Part shown: in pieces, positions 1-7,523 of the stretch
Position numbering within the stretch: position 1 is the first letter of the stretch
How the letters are laid out: each line of letters begins with the position of its first letter
Assembly: GCA_964523735.1 (NCBI GenBank)
Contig: CAZFYZ010000078.1
Location: 1 to 17,250, forward strand
DNA from: CAZFYZ01 sp964523735
GTDB lineage: Bacteria; Armatimonadota; UBA5829
DNA: 17,250 nucleotides
Reading direction: 5' to 3'
The notes under the pieces: generated by a model
Database searches by the model: none
Told to the model about the DNA's origin: nothing
What the model saw: only the letters and a program-made list of their open reading frames with translations
Program-made: the position numbers and the translations under genes

Positions 1-2
1 TA

Positions 3-1613
3 CTCTGGCCGATGATCGCCTATCCCACCTGGTTCGGGACCAACGAGAATGGCTGGACGTCCTTCCAGCACGCAATGCCCGACGCCCTCACCGTGCAGAA
101 CAAAGAGGTCCTCAAGGACTACTTTATGGGCGGGACCACTCTCTACGAGTGGGACCATATCTCGATCTGGCTGAAGCCCGTGCTGATCTGGACAGGCATC
201 ATCGGCATTCTGACGATCATGATGCTCTTCATGGTTGCGCTGCTTACCGACCGATGGACAAGACAGGAGAGGCTTTCGTGCCCGATCGTCCAGATGCCGC
301 TGGCGATGATGCAGGACGACGGCGGGTTCTTCAGAAACAAGCTGATGTGGCTCGGCCTCATCCTGACGGCCGTCATGAGCACGCTGAATGGCCTCCACCA
401 GCTATACCCGGCCATTCCAGGCGGCGGCGGCGCTTTCGTGAACCTGGGGTCGCTCATAACGACACGGCCGTGGTCGGCGATTGGGTACACGCCTATAGCC
501 ATTTCACCCTTTGGGATCGGGATGTCATTCTTCATTCCGCTGGATCTGTCGTTCTCTATGTGGTTCTTCTACCTCGCCCACAAGTTCAGCCTGGTGTTCG
601 GCGACATAGTCGGGTTCAAGTCGAACCCGAGGTACCCGTATCCGAACGAGCAGGCAGGAGGCGCGTGGCTGGGACTCGCCGCCGTGGTGCTCTGGTCCGG
701 GCGAAGCACGATCAAGGACCAGTTTGCAGCGGCATTCCACGGACGGGCGAACGCTCAGAACACGATCATGTCGCCCAGAACAGCATTCATCGGTCTCGCA
801 GTAGGCTCACTGCTGCTGATCACACTGGCCAAGCTGATCGGTATCTCTCCAGTCCTAAGCATTGTCTACCTGGCGATCTTCTTCGCTATCTGTATCACGA
901 TCACGCGCATCCGAGCGGAACTCGGCCCGCCGTCGCACGACCTGATGGCCGACCCGCCAATGATCATCACCGCGTTTCACGGAACGCGCGGGCTGGGCGC
1001 GCCGACCCTCACGATGCTCACACTTATGAACTCGCTGAACCGTGCCTATCGGGCGCACCCGATGCCCAACATGATGGAGGGCTTCGTGATGACCTCCAGG
1101 AGAGGAATCACGGACAGACGCAAGCTGCTGATCGGCATTGTCCTTGCCGTCTTCATCGGAACGCTGTCATCTGCGTGGGCCCACTATTTCCTCTCCTACA
1201 AGTGGGGAGCGGCCAACTATGGCGAGCAGTACCAGCACTGGTGGTTCTTCGACAAGCTCACCGTTTGGGTCAGAAGCCCCAGGGGACCAGACCTGCCCGG
1301 GATAGGGGCCATACTCGGCGGTGCCGGGCTTACTTTCCTGTTGATGGCGGTAAGACACTGGTTCCCACTGTCGCCGTTCCATCCGGCTGGATACGCGCTC
1401 TCGCTGAGCCCGTGGAACTCGACGTGGTTTGCAGCTTCGATATTCCTGGGTTGGCTGGTCAAGTTCATCATCATGCGCTACGGCGGCCTGCGGCTCTATA
1501 AGATTGCCATGCCGTTCTTCATGGGCATGGTGCTCGGCGATCTGCTGATGGCCGCTTTCTGGAGCCTGTTGGGTATTTCAATGGGTATGCCGATGTATCG
1601 CTTCCTGTCCTGA
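3..1613 (+). CDS. DUF6785/DUF6784-type polytopic membrane protein (OPT-like), 5'-truncated
   Basis: The reading frame is open to the left edge, so the ATG at 12 is probably internal and the N-terminus is missing. The visible 536 residues hold about ten or eleven hydrophobic segments, counted from that Met: about 50-78, 112-130, 161-190, 217-232, 257-300, 372-395 and more near the C-terminus. Motifs I associate with the DUF6785 family are an ERLSCPIVQMPLAM stretch (about 86-99), YPNEQAGGAWLG (about 210-221) and RAELGPPSHDLMADPP (about 301-316). The last lies after a membrane pair, like the conserved loop of oligopeptide-transporter-like proteins. The tail ends in a small-residue and Met-rich helix. 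The family is found in Armatimonadota, Planctomycetota and relatives. It has no established substrate, and a transport role is inference. The gene is followed after 10 nt by a GNAT gene, probably in the same transcript. Confidence 0.8.
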   Translation, partial: LWPMIAYPTWFGTNENGWTSFQHAMPDALTVQNKEVLKDYFMGGTTLYEWDHISIWLKPVLIWTGIIGILTIMMLFMVALLTDRWTRQERLSCPIVQMPLAMMQDDGGFFRNKLMWLGLILTAVMSTLNGLHQLYPAIPGGGGAFVNLGSLITTRPWSAIGYTPIAISPFGIGMSFFIPLDLSFSMWFFYLAHKFSLVFGDIVGFKSNPRYPYPNEQAGGAWLGLAAVVLWSGRSTIKDQFAAAFHGRANAQNTIMSPRTAFIGLAVGSLLLITLAKLIGISPVLSIVYLAIFFAICITITRIRAELGPPSHDLMADPPMIITAFHGTRGLGAPTLTMLTLMNSLNRAYRAHPMPNMMEGFVMTSRRGITDRRKLLIGIVLAVFIGTLSSAWAHYFLSYKWGAANYGEQYQHWWFFDKLTVWVRSPRGPDLPGIGAILGGAGLTFLLMAVRHWFPLSPFHPAGYALSLSPWNSTWFAASIFLGWLVKFIIMRYGGLRLYKIAMPFFMGMVLGDLLMAAFWSLLGISMGMPMYRFLS

Positions 1614-1623
1614 GGCAGTCAAG

Positions 1624-2190
1624 ATGGACCGTATCCGTGTGCTGATGATTCGCGAAGACCTCGATAACCTGCCGGAGCACGAGCTCCCATCAGGCTACCA
1701 CCTCCGCATGTTCAGGCGAGGGGAGGAACGTGCCTGGGCCGAGGTGCAGCACAGCGCGGGAGCGTTCGAGACTATCGAGAAGGCGCTGGAGGATTTTGAG
1801 CGGGAGTTCGCCCCGAACCTGGATGAGTTCGAGACCAGGTGCATGCTTGTTGTCGAGGACTCCGCCAACAAGGTCGTCGGGGCAACAACAGCGTGGTATG
1901 AGTGCGAGTTCCAGGGCTTGGACTACGGTATGATCCACTGGGTGGCGGTCTCGCCGGAATATCAGGGTCGCAAGCTTGCCAAGCCAATGTTGGCAGCGGC
2001 GATGCGGAGGCTCAAGGAGTCACACGCCAGGGCGTTCTTGCGGACGAACACCGGCTGCGAGCGCGCGATCAGCATGTATCTGGACTTCGGGTTCGTTCCG
2101 GCGCGGCTGACGGATCAGTTTGACGAGGCTTGGGGCTATCTGGCGGAGGCTACCGGGCATCCGGCTCTGGCGGAGTTCCGCGCAGCCTAG
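1624..2190 (+). CDS. GNAT-family N-acetyltransferase
   Basis: This 188-residue protein matches a single GNAT domain. The acetyl-CoA-binding motif A is the strand IHWVAVSP (104-111) followed by the pyrophosphate loop YQGRKLAK (113-120), close to the Q/R-x-x-G-x-G/A consensus. Motif B follows as AISMYLDFGFVPAR (148-161), where the conserved Y-x-x-x-G-F is visible. Such enzymes transfer an acetyl group to an amine; the acceptor cannot be told from sequence. The ATG at 1624 is supported by a GAGG (1612-1615) that overlaps the stop codon of the upstream membrane protein gene, so the two are probably translated from one message. There is no signal peptide or membrane segment, so the enzyme is cytoplasmic. 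It is well formed, with no sign of truncation. Confidence 0.9.
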   Translation: MDRIRVLMIREDLDNLPEHELPSGYHLRMFRRGEERAWAEVQHSAGAFETIEKALEDFEREFAPNLDEFETRCMLVVEDSANKVVGATTAWYECEFQGLDYGMIHWVAVSPEYQGRKLAKPMLAAAMRRLKESHARAFLRTNTGCERAISMYLDFGFVPARLTDQFDEAWGYLAEATGHPALAEFRAA

Positions 2191-2193
2191 TGT

Positions 2194-2222
2194 GTTGTTT
2201 CGGGACACCCTGCCCCGGAGTA
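2194..2222. repeat. Imperfect palindrome P1 of the TTCGGGACA family
   Basis: The unit reads TTTCGGGACA, a short CCCTG spacer, then an imperfect complementary arm ending CCCCGGAG. Its first 19 bases (2194-2212) recur almost exactly at 2296-2315 with one inserted G, so it is a diverged copy of P2. It lies directly after the GNAT stop codon. Confidence 0.6.
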
Positions 2223-2232
2223 ACGGACCGAT

Positions 2233-2283
2233 GTTGTAGGAGGGCTCTCTGAGCCCTTGGGCGTCGGAGACGCCTGCTACAAC
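2233..2283. repeat. Y-shaped structured repeat element, copy 1
   Basis: The outer arms GTTGTAG (2233-2239) and CTACAAC (2277-2283) are perfectly complementary. Inside are two perfect hairpins with 3-nt loops: GGGCTC/GAGCCC (2242-2256) and GGCGTC/GACGCC (2260-2274). The same architecture recurs at 14342-14398, and in part at 9791-9841. Confidence 0.75.
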
Positions 2284-2296
2284 CCCCAGGGGGTTG

Positions 2297-2326
2297 TTGT
2301 TTCGGGGACACCCTGTCCCGAAACAA
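2297..2326. repeat. Palindrome P2 of the TTCGGGACA family, possible bidirectional terminator
   Basis: The left arm TTGTTTCGGGGACA (2297-2310) and right arm TGTCCCGAAACAA (2314-2326) pair over 13 bp with one bulged G and a 3-nt loop. It sits between the convergent GNAT and M48 genes. No T-run follows on either strand, so a termination role is only possible. Confidence 0.7.
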
Positions 2327-2335
2327 TCCGCATGG

Positions 2336-2360
2336 ACTTCGGGACAAGGTGTCCCGAAGT
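2336..2360. repeat. Palindrome P3 of the TTCGGGACA family
   Basis: This is a perfect 11-bp inverted repeat, ACTTCGGGACA (2336-2346) and TGTCCCGAAGT (2350-2360), around a 3-nt AGG loop. Its core TTCGGGACA/TGTCCCGAA is shared with P2, 9 nt away, but its loop and outer bases differ. It is therefore a related, not identical, copy. Confidence 0.7.
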
Positions 2361-2409
2361 AACGGCCAATCGCCATCCGTCATTCGCCATCGAACCACCA
2401 AACGGCCCA

Positions 2410-3579
2410 CTAGTGCAGCGTATCCACCATCTGCTTCAGGATGACTTCCCGAATGGCGACCGCGGCTTTCCGCGAGATGTCCGCCGGCGCAGTTCCCATT
2501 AGTCTGGCGTCCGCATCAATGACTATGACAAGTGCCTGATTGCGAGCAATCACTCCACCGCCATTGGGATCGACCCTGATCTCGTGTATCTGCAGCCCCT
2601 GATCCAGCATCTTGTTGATCCTGTCGGCAGTCTCCTGTGCTCGCTGAGCCGCAGTCTGGCTGCCATCCGGCGCGGGCAGAAGGATTGTCTTGCCGTTCAT
2701 GACAACGGAGGGTATTTCAACGCCATCGACGTTCTTGTTCTTGACTTCAGCCTTGGCGGCTCTGGTGGTCTCTCTACGGTTGATGGGTATGCCCAGCTTG
2801 GTTATCAGGTTCTTGGCCGCGGCAACGCGTTCGGCGTCAATAGGGTGGGAACGGAAGATCCCCCAGTCCACCAGTTCGGGCCGCTTGGCCAACCTTTCGA
2901 GGAATGTCAGCAGGCCAACCGGATTGTAGCCGGCCTCCCTCATGTAGAAGACGGCGCCACGGTCAGAGTCCCTCTCAGCCTCCATTCCGTATCCGTTGAG
3001 CCTAGCTATCTGATAATACTGCAGGCCCATCATCACGTTGCCGAGGTCCGATGCTCGCGCGCCGCCCAAGATGGCAGCGAGCGCGACAAGCCCCATCGGG
3101 TTGTTCATTGCGTTCTGCTTCGCGATGAGGTAGACCATGTGGTGGTGCGCGGCGTGCACGATTTCGTGAGCCAGCACCGCCGCCAGTTCCTGGTCTGACT
3201 GAACGAAGTCCAACAGCCCGCGGTACACATAGATTCGGCCGCCGGGAACGGAGAACGCGTTAACATCCGGAGCTTCGATGATATCGAATGTATACCTGAA
3301 GGGGGTAACCGTAGCGATGCCGTAGCTGGCCGGCACTTCCTTCACGTTAGCAACAGCCACCAGTTTCTCGCCCATCTCGCGAAGGCGCTTCAGGTCCTCC
3401 GCGTTATCGCTGAGCTTGTTCTCTTTGGCGACTTCCGCGGCTCCCTCTTCGCCCATCTTGACTTCGCGTTCGCCAATCTCCGGCGCGGGCTTGGCGGCCA
3501 ACGCGTGGGGCTGCCAGACCACCAGGATAGAGATGGTCAGCAAGGTCAATATCAGTATCAGCCTCGGTTTAGTGCTCAT
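2410..3579 (-). CDS. Exported M48-family zinc metalloprotease
   Basis: The 389-residue product begins with a signal peptide (basic start, hydrophobic 7-22, small residues near A28-A29). The M48 catalytic signature is HEIVH at 138-142. The third zinc ligand is probably E202 in EAERDSDRG, which aligns with the E-x-x-A-D motif of BepA-like proteases. The SHP motif (244-246) typical of M48 C-terminal catalytic lobes follows. PGGRIYVYRGLL (112-123) is also characteristic. The last roughly 120 residues are unlike the TPR region of BepA and carry no domain I recognise. By family knowledge the enzyme would degrade or process misfolded envelope proteins. It starts 63 nt after the histidine kinase stop and could share that transcript. 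It is convergent with the GNAT gene. Confidence 0.9.
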   Translation of the reverse strand: MSTKPRLILILTLLTISILVVWQPHALAAKPAPEIGEREVKMGEEGAAEVAKENKLSDNAEDLKRLREMGEKLVAVANVKEVPASYGIATVTPFRYTFDIIEAPDVNAFSVPGGRIYVYRGLLDFVQSDQELAAVLAHEIVHAAHHHMVYLIAKQNAMNNPMGLVALAAILGGARASDLGNVMMGLQYYQIARLNGYGMEAERDSDRGAVFYMREAGYNPVGLLTFLERLAKRPELVDWGIFRSHPIDAERVAAAKNLITKLGIPINRRETTRAAKAEVKNKNVDGVEIPSVVMNGKTILLPAPDGSQTAAQRAQETADRINKMLDQGLQIHEIRVDPNGGGVIARNQALVIVIDADARLMGTAPADISRKAAVAIREVILKQMVDTLH

Positions 3580-3642
3580 GTCGTCTCACATGTTACCAAG
3601 TCGCGGGTGCACAGCCATGATCGCCCGCGGCTGCTGTTGACT

Positions 3643-5874
3643 CTAGAGATGAGGGATGCGGATAGTGAACGCAGTCCCGACGCCCCTTTTGCTGGAGACC
3701 ACCAGCGTACCGCCCAGGATCTCGATCATCCGCGCTACGATCGCCAGGCCCAGTCCAAACCCTGACGGTTTGTGCCTGTGAGGCTGGTCCAACTGCTCAA
3801 ACTCGTTGAACACGCCTGCCAGGTCGGCCTGCCTGATCCCAACACCTCGATCCACTATCACGAACTCCGCGTCTCCATCGATCAGACCGACAACTACGTC
3901 AATCTTACCCCTCGGCGCAAACTTGACTGCGTTGGAGAGCAGGTTGGTGAGCACTATAGCGACCTTCTGCTCATCATACATGCCCACTCGATTCGGGCCG
4001 TCTACAGTGAGTCTTACGCTCAGGCATTTCCTGGTTGCTTGAGGAGTCACCGCGTTGATCGCCTTGGACGCGATATCTCCGGGCTTGCAAGCCTTGGGGT
4101 GCAGCCTTACCCCTCCGCTCCTCAAGCGGGCTACCTCCAGTAGGCTGGTAACCACGCCAAGCAGGTTGTCCGAGCTTTCAAGCACCTTCTGAAGCATTGC
4201 TTCCTGGGTCTCGGATACAGGCCCGGCAATACCCTCCAGCAGCATTTCCACATAGCCTTTGACGGCGGTCATGGGAGTTCTGATCTCGTGAGTTACGTTG
4301 TTCAGGAACTCTTGCTGGATACGGAATGCCTTCTCCAGTTCAGTGTGAGCCTGCCGAAGTTCATCCTCCGAAAGCTTGCGCTCAGTGACATCCCGAGCGA
4401 TGCCCTGCAACTTGACGGGCACGCCTTCATCCACAACGACATCGATGGAGACCTCGCACCAGGCGAACGATCCATCCTTACACAGCATCCTCACTTCATA
4501 GCGTCTTGGCGCCGGATCTCGGATATCTCGCGCGAAACGCTTCGCGAAAGTCTCTTTCTCGTCGTCCGGCAGAAATTCGGCTATGCTCCGGCCGATCCAC
4601 TCCTCTGGCTCATAGCCCCATTGCCGGACAGCCCCGGAGACAAACGTGAAGTTGCCGGCGGCGTCTAACTCCCATATGACGTCAGACGAGTTCTCTGCGA
4701 GCAGTCGAAACCTCTCTTCGGCTTCCCGCAACGCGGCGCTTGCTTTGTGCTGCTCCGTCATATCAAGCGAGATCCAGGCAAGGCGCGTTACTTTGCCATT
4801 CGCATCCACGACAGGGCTCAAGTAGTGCCTGTAGTGAATGCCATCTCGCTGATCCTCAAACTCAAGTGATGCGGCCGTCTCGATTGCCTTCCGTACCCAC
4901 TGAGTTCTATAGTATGCGGTTTCGCTCGAGAGAAGACTGGGCAGATGGGTGCCTGTTAGCTCCACCGCAGTCTTGCCGAAGCGCTCGGCAAGTGCGTCGT
5001 TCACGACCAGAGCAATGCCCTGGGTGTCCGCCAGGAATGCAGGATGGTTCAGCGCGTTGATGAAGGTTCTCAACGAAGTCTCGCTATCTCTGAGCGCGTC
5101 TTCCGCAGTCTTGCGGCGGCTGATGTCGGTGAAGGTAGAGTGGACCCCGACAACCTGTCCGCTTACGTTCCTCACCGGGCTCCATGAGACAGAAACCCAC
5201 ACCATTGTGCCGTCTTTGCGTATGACCCGTGTCTCATAGGCGGTGCCGGCGGTGCCGTTTGCCATTGCGTCCTGAAAGAGTTCGAGGGCCTGGGTATCCT
5301 CAGGATCCACGATCCACGGCCCCTCGGCGAGCTCATCATGGGAGTAACCCGTAAGCTGCTGAATAGCATCGTTGGCGTAGACGTTTTGGAAAGATGTGTC
5401 GGATAGCAGAACCCCCTCCGGCACCGTTTCCGCAAGGGTGCGATAGAGCTTCTCTGACTCTTCAAGTGCCTTGCTCTGCTGGAGACGCTGGGTAACATCC
5501 GCGGCGGCGGCGAACAGGATGCTCCTGTCGTCCGGCCAGACAGAACCCGTTACCTCGACCTCCAGCACCCGCCCGCTCTTGTGGAGCATGCTGTAGATGA
5601 CGCGGGGGGACATCGGATCTCCGGCCATGCGCCTTGCCATCCGTGCTTGCGCGACTTCCCAGGAACCCGGAGCCATCAGCTCGCTGAGGTGTCTGCCTAC
5701 AGCCTCCGCCGGTGAATCGAATCCAAGGATAGATAGCCAACCTTGATTCACCTCGACGACACGCTCGTTCTTAATGGCGCAGAGGGGAATCGAGGTGTTC
5801 TCGAGGACGAATCTCCTGGCCATCTCCGGTATCTCGAGATCAAGCGCGGGCCGGGGTTTGCTGTGCTGGGTCAA
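3643..5874 (-). CDS. Soluble multi-PAS sensor histidine kinase
   Basis: This 743-residue protein has four PAS repeats, at about 19-130, 142-255, 266-375 and 386-500. The second, third and fourth each end in the PAC-like D-(I/M/V)-(S/T)-(R/E) pattern (TDISRRK, LDMTEQH, RDVTERK). HisKA follows with the phosphoacceptor H529 in NVTHEIRTPMTAVKG, then HATPase_c with N-box NLLSNAVKFAP (644-654), G1 DRGVGI (675-680) and G2 GFGLGLAI (705-712). All catalytic boxes look intact. There is no signal peptide, membrane segment, HAMP or receiver domain, so it is a cytoplasmic sensor whose partner must be encoded elsewhere. Its ATG overlaps the stop of the DUF488 gene by 4 nt (ATGA), which indicates translational coupling. 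The ligand or cofactor of the PAS domains cannot be read from sequence. Confidence 0.93.
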   Translation of the reverse strand: MTQHSKPRPALDLEIPEMARRFVLENTSIPLCAIKNERVVEVNQGWLSILGFDSPAEAVGRHLSELMAPGSWEVAQARMARRMAGDPMSPRVIYSMLHKSGRVLEVEVTGSVWPDDRSILFAAAADVTQRLQQSKALEESEKLYRTLAETVPEGVLLSDTSFQNVYANDAIQQLTGYSHDELAEGPWIVDPEDTQALELFQDAMANGTAGTAYETRVIRKDGTMVWVSVSWSPVRNVSGQVVGVHSTFTDISRRKTAEDALRDSETSLRTFINALNHPAFLADTQGIALVVNDALAERFGKTAVELTGTHLPSLLSSETAYYRTQWVRKAIETAASLEFEDQRDGIHYRHYLSPVVDANGKVTRLAWISLDMTEQHKASAALREAEERFRLLAENSSDVIWELDAAGNFTFVSGAVRQWGYEPEEWIGRSIAEFLPDDEKETFAKRFARDIRDPAPRRYEVRMLCKDGSFAWCEVSIDVVVDEGVPVKLQGIARDVTERKLSEDELRQAHTELEKAFRIQQEFLNNVTHEIRTPMTAVKGYVEMLLEGIAGPVSETQEAMLQKVLESSDNLLGVVTSLLEVARLRSGGVRLHPKACKPGDIASKAINAVTPQATRKCLSVRLTVDGPNRVGMYDEQKVAIVLTNLLSNAVKFAPRGKIDVVVGLIDGDAEFVIVDRGVGIRQADLAGVFNEFEQLDQPHRHKPSGFGLGLAIVARMIEILGGTLVVSSKRGVGTAFTIRIPHL

Positions 5875-6332
5875 TTCGATACCCCCGATGTCCGGCCGTC
5901 AGGATCGATGTGTACCACGCGCGCTCCTCGTGCTCGAAGTTCTTTGCCGACCACACTTTCCCGATGGCAGCACATGGGGTCTGCCTCGCTGCACATCAGG
6001 CATACTCGCCCCCCCTGAGCCAGTGCCAAAACGGCCTCGAGTTCTGCCCTGAACCCTTCGGTCGCTGCGATGCGAGCGTAGTCCGGCTTCCCATCGGAAG
6101 TCTGAAGCGAGGGATCCTTAGGCCTGCCCCCTAGACTGCCTCCGGAGTAGCGATAGCTGATCCCGGCTGATCCGAGGCTGCGTTCCAGGCTTGCCTTGTT
6201 GAACTGCGGAGCGTATCTGCTGTGCGGCTCGCTGCGGACATCAACGACCACCGCGATGGCGTTCTTCTTCAGTATCCGCAGGAACTCATCCATATCGTGG
6301 TTGCTATGACCGATGGTGAAAATCTCTGTCAT
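5871..6332 (-). CDS. DUF488-family protein
   Basis: The 153-residue product carries the full set of DUF488 hallmarks: TIGHSN (6-11), DVRSEPHSRY (31-40), FNK (44-46), LGGR (67-70) and the cysteine-rich CSEADPMCCHR (114-124). Length is normal for the family. DUF488 proteins are widespread small cytoplasmic proteins without an established biochemical function; the conserved Cys/His cluster suggests an active site or metal site. The gene is first of a coupled pair with the PAS histidine kinase. The start at 6332 has no clear Shine-Dalgarno sequence, although a good promoter sits at 6382-6409 and would give a leader of roughly 40 nt. The strong hallmarks make the family call secure; the role is open. 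Confidence 0.9.
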   Translation of the reverse strand: MTEIFTIGHSNHDMDEFLRILKKNAIAVVVDVRSEPHSRYAPQFNKASLERSLGSAGISYRYSGGSLGGRPKDPSLQTSDGKPDYARIAATEGFRAELEAVLALAQGGRVCLMCSEADPMCCHRESVVGKELRARGARVVHIDPDGRTSGVSN

Positions 6333-6381
6333 TCACGGAGCCCAGATGATGCCGTGGCGCTGTCGACGTCGCCCTACCAAG

Positions 6382-6409
6382 ATCGTATCATATCCGACGC
6401 AGGTGTCAA
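6382..6409 (-). promoter_or_regulatory. Sigma70-type promoter for DUF488-histidine kinase
   Basis: On the minus strand there is a consensus -35 box TTGACA (6409-6404), a 16-nt spacer and -10 box TACGAT (6387-6382), preceded by TG one base upstream (extended -10). Transcription would begin near 6375, about 43 nt before the DUF488 start. This is the best promoter match I see in the window. Confidence 0.6.
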
Positions 6410-6425
6410 GCAGATTGATGCGCGC

Positions 6426-6851
6426 TTATGCCAGGATCATTCTCAGCGCCGACTTGGGGTGGACGATCTCGGTCCTGCCTATGTATCCGACTGACAGAAG
6501 ATGATCGTCGTTGGTGACGAGCAGATCCGCATCACCACCGAGCGCGGCCTCCAGGTACTTCTGGTCATCGGGGTCCTCGGCTCTTATCGACTCGCAGGGG
6601 GTGGGGGCAACCTCCACCGCTTTCTGCCAGAAGGACTCAAGAGAGTCTATGTAGGATTGCCTGACCTTGATCCTGCGCAGCACGTGCTGGACTTCCCGTT
6701 TCACGTCCCTTGAGTAAAGCGCGATCGCTTGTCCCGAAACAGCGGCTTCTATCAGCCTGGCTGATGCGCTCCCGGGAGACCAGTAGGCAGCCACAAAGAC
6801 ATTGGTGTCGAGAATGAGCGTGATTCGGTGATCTGGGGCGGAAGACATCAC
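6426..6851 (-). CDS. PIN-domain putative ribonuclease (COG1569-like)
   Basis: This protein of about 140 residues has a PIN fold signature: LILDTNVFVAA (12-22, catalytic D15), E53 in KREVQHVL, the acidic cluster EDPDDQKYLEAAL (92-104) and VTNDDHLL (112-119). It resembles the 'putative toxin-antitoxin toxin component, PIN family' group, metal-dependent ribonucleases. There are two candidate starts: GTG at 6851 and ATG at 6848. The Shine-Dalgarno GAGGGG (6866-6861) is 9 nt from the GTG and 12 nt from the ATG, so GTG is slightly favoured. The GTG shares a base with the stop codon of the upstream MarC gene (TAG, 6853-6851). No antitoxin-like small gene lies beside it, so toxin function is not supported by context. 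Confidence 0.85.
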   Translation of the reverse strand: MMSSAPDHRITLILDTNVFVAAYWSPGSASARLIEAAVSGQAIALYSRDVKREVQHVLRRIKVRQSYIDSLESFWQKAVEVAPTPCESIRAEDPDDQKYLEAALGGDADLLVTNDDHLLSVGYIGRTEIVHPKSALRMILA

Positions 6852-7440
6852 TATGGTGTGCCCCTCAGGGCGCCTGTCAGCCCTTCTCGCATATAGGCCA
6901 CCGCGATCGCCGCGATCAACACCCCCATGATGCGCGTGACGAGTATAGTGCCGGAGTCACCTATCAACCGGCAGACAAGCCTCGATGACAAGAACNNNNN
7001 NNNNNGACAGCTGCGATGGATGTCAGAAGGACCCCGTGAACGCTTGCGAGGACTACCGCCGCCGTGATCGCGCCAGGTCCTATCAGGAACGGCGATATCA
7101 GCGGGACTATCGCTGCTGCGTAGTCGCCATCGCTTGCGGCGCCCAGGTGGCCCTCCACGAGCATCTTCAGCGAGATGATCAGCAGCAGCAACCCACCTCC
7201 AATCCTGAGATCGTTGAGCGTCACGCCGAGCAACCGCAGTACCAGCGTGCCCGTAATTGTGAAGAAGAGCAGAAGGATCGTGGCGCCGCCCACGGCCTTG
7301 TAGATCACGTGACGCGTCTCCGCGGCACCGAGTCGGGAGGTGAGTGAGATGACGACAGGCACCAGCCCCAGCGGGTCCAACACGATCACGAGGGCCAGGA
7401 CAACAGTTCCGAACTCACCGAGGACAGCGGCGAAATGCAC
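6851..7440 (-). CDS. MarC-family integral membrane protein, interrupted by assembly gap
   Basis: The N-terminal 145 codons (7440-7006) encode hydrophobic helices with MarC-like features: LVIVLDPLGLVPVVISLT, RIGGGLLLLIISLKML and PLISPFLIGPGAITAAVVLAS. Ten N's then break the gene. Beyond them the frame that continues the family is shifted: from 6994 it reads FLSSRLVCRLIGDSGTILV and then TRIMGVLIAAIAVAYM, and stops with TAG at 6853-6851. TRIMG followed by a final helix is what MarC proteins end with. The total span of about 196 codons is close to the usual family length of about 200, so few residues are missing. The GTG start at 7440 is supported by GGAGAG (7451-7446), 5 nt upstream. MarC proteins are inner-membrane proteins; early links to multiple antibiotic resistance were not upheld, and the substrate is unknown. 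Confidence 0.85.
6996..7005. other. Scaffold gap of 10 N
   Basis: Ten undetermined bases lie inside the MarC gene. Flanking MarC frames fit only if the true gap is 2 modulo 3 (for example 8, 11 or 14 nt), so 10 is a placeholder, not a measured length. Confidence 0.97.
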
Positions 7441-7523
7441 CGGATCTCTCCAGCAGAAGCGGGTTTGGCCGAAGCTCAGTCAAATGTTAGGGAGCCAGGC
7501 GGCCCTATCCTCCCTTCACGCAC

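Noticed and set aside
149..1501. A 450-codon plus-strand frame inside the DUF6785-like gene
   Set aside because: The composition is Arg/His/Pro-rich and lacks membrane or domain character, typical of a shadow frame in GC-rich DNA. The other plus-strand frame has family motifs.
2191..2409. A classical rho-independent terminator or an RNA gene such as a tRNA
   Set aside because: Hairpins lack T-runs on both strands, and no tRNA cloverleaf with anticodon and CCA-type features or T-loop GTTCRANNC is recognisable. The repeat-family reading fits better.
6426..6851. A toxin-antitoxin module
   Set aside because: Only the PIN gene is present. The neighbouring genes are MarC and DUF488; no antitoxin-like small gene exists on either side.
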